From the NCBI GenBank assembly GCA_034420495.1, contig DAOULG010000209.1, positions 1 to 6,895 on the forward strand: DNA of 6,895 nt, given 5' to 3'. Made by a program: the position numbers and the translations under genes. Source of the DNA: VYDC01 sp034420495 (GTDB lineage Bacteria > Chloroflexota > Dehalococcoidia > UBA2979). This document shows, piece by piece, positions 6,097 to 6,895 of this stretch (position 1 is its first letter; each line of letters begins with the position of its first letter). The notes beneath the pieces are model-generated. The model made no database searches and was not told where the DNA came from. It saw only the letters and a list, made by a program, of their open reading frames with translations.

Positions 6097-6895
6097 ATGA
6101 TGTCCCGGCTGCGCGTGCGGTGGCCCGGAGCGGTGGCGGGCGCGGTCGCCGCCGCGGCGGCGCTCGCCGTCGGAGATGTCGTCGCGCGAGGCGTCGATGG
6201 AGCGTCGCTCGTCGTCGCCGTCGGCGACGCCATCATCGACCGCTCGCCCCGGTTCGCCACCGACTTCGCCATCGAGATCTTCGGCACGAACGACAAGGCC
6301 GCGCTGATCGTCGGCATCGTCTCCGCCTCGCTTCTGCTCGGCGCGCTGATGGGCGCGCTCTCGACGCGCTCGCGCGCCGCCGGCGTGCTCGCCCTGGCGG
6401 CCTTCGCCGTCGTCGGCGGACTCGCCGCGCTCCACGACCCGCTGACCTCGAGCACGCAGGCGTGGACGACGGCGGCCGCCGCCGGCGCGGCGGGGGTGGC
6501 GGTGCTGCTCGGGCTGCTCCACCTCTCCCCCCGGGAGGAGGCGGCGCCCGATGACGCCTTCCCCGACCCCGCGGTGAAGCTCCTCGGACGACGGAGGTTC
6601 CTCTCCGTCGCCGGCGGCGGGTTCGCGGCGGCCGCCGTCTCGGTGCCGCTGGGCCGGCGGCTGATCGGGCCGGCGGTCGACGTCGAGGCGCAGCGGGCGG
6701 CCATCGTCCTGCCCACGCCGAGCTCCTCCTCGCGGGCGGCGCGCTCTCAGGCGACCCCGGCCGCGCCCCAGGCCGCGGCGACGCCCGGCGCGGACGGGAC
6801 ACCGGCCCCGACGGCGACGCCTGAACCCACGGCGGCGCCGCAGGCGGCGAGCCCCGCGACCCCGGCGCCCGAGGCGACGCCGGGCACGGCTCCCC
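6097..6895 (+). CDS. Membrane-anchored molybdopterin-dependent oxidoreductase, N-terminal part
   Basis: An open frame from ATG at 6097 runs off the window end, 266 complete codons. It has about five hydrophobic segments (residues 12-31, 68-86, 94-112, 124-145, 169-186). The stretch LVVAVGDAIIDRSP then FAIEIFGTNDKAAL (39-70) is characteristic of the membrane domain placed before sulfite-oxidase-type molybdopterin domains in Actinobacteria and Chloroflexi. GRRRFLSVAGGG (164-175) is a twin-arginine-like motif that leads the last helix. From about residue 205 it becomes a Pro/Ala/Thr linker (TPAPTATPEPTAAPQ). The cofactor-binding domain and its catalytic Cys would follow outside the window, so electron donor and substrate cannot be told. 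Shine-Dalgarno candidates are AGGGGAG (12 bases) or GGGG (6 bases) upstream. A second ATG follows immediately. It is transcribed divergently from livH. Confidence 0.78.
   Translation, partial: MMSRLRVRWPGAVAGAVAAAAALAVGDVVARGVDGASLVVAVGDAIIDRSPRFATDFAIEIFGTNDKAALIVGIVSASLLLGALMGALSTRSRAAGVLALAAFAVVGGLAALHDPLTSSTQAWTTAAAAGAAGVAVLLGLLHLSPREEAAPDDAFPDPAVKLLGRRRFLSVAGGGFAAAAVSVPLGRRLIGPAVDVEAQRAAIVLPTPSSSSRAARSQATPAAPQAAATPGADGTPAPTATPEPTAAPQAASPATPAPEATPGTAP

Noticed and set aside
6120..6554. Plus-strand Arg-rich open frame within the oxidoreductase gene
   Set aside because: Another frame of the same gene. The frame from 6097 gives hydrophobic helices and the family motif; this one gives poly-Arg sequence.
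5775..6716. 313-codon minus-strand open frame spanning the divergent gap
   Set aside because: Most of it is antisense to the oxidoreductase membrane domain and has Thr/Ser/Ala shadow composition. Only the short lipoprotein-like stretch near 5922-5990 is retained, as a vestige.

Overview
The window is about 6.9 kb of very GC-rich bacterial DNA, with almost all third codon positions G or C. Three things point to a high-GC actinobacterium-like or Chloroflexota-like organism: a cyclic-di-AMP riboswitch, a membrane-anchored molybdopterin oxidoreductase of the type common in Actinobacteria and Chloroflexi, and a lipoprotein-type solute-binding-protein remnant. No marker gene here settles the phylum.

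Layout, left to right. (1) Bases 1-107 hold the 3' end of a transposase, probably IS481-like, and its presumed terminal repeat. It abuts a GCTAGC site that contains the stop codon of the next gene. (2) Bases 109-1557 (minus) encode a radical-SAM protein of the lysine 2,3-aminomutase (KamA) family. The cluster cysteines, the carboxylate-binding Arg and a candidate PLP Lys are present, but both Asp residues that hold the lysine side-chain amine are Arg. (3) Bases 1558-1855 are the leader of that gene. It carries a c-di-AMP (ydaO/yuaA-type) riboswitch on the minus strand (about 1636-1762), a possible promoter upstream of it and a good Shine-Dalgarno downstream. (4) Bases 1856-5847 (minus) form a compact branched-chain/amphipathic amino-acid ABC transporter operon read livH-livM-livG-livF: two permeases and two ATPases, with a 4-bp overlap and short gaps. 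(5) Bases 5848-6096 are a divergent intergenic region. Where the substrate-binding protein gene (livJ/livK) would be expected there is only an apparent vestige: a lipoprotein signal sequence without a start codon, and a frame-shifted first strand that runs into livH. (6) From 6097 to the window end (plus) is the N-terminal membrane domain and Pro/Ala/Thr-rich linker of a molybdopterin-dependent oxidoreductase, cut by the window edge.

The most interesting unit is the riboswitch plus the KamA-like gene. c-di-AMP controls osmotic and potassium balance, and KamA-family aminomutases make beta-amino acids such as beta-lysine and beta-glutamate that can serve as compatible solutes. The Asp-to-Arg changes suggest an acidic substrate rather than lysine. 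A c-di-AMP-controlled beta-amino-acid osmolyte gene is a testable proposal, not a demonstrated function. The liv operon would import amino acids, but in this window it lacks an intact binding protein, so it must borrow one from elsewhere or be impaired.
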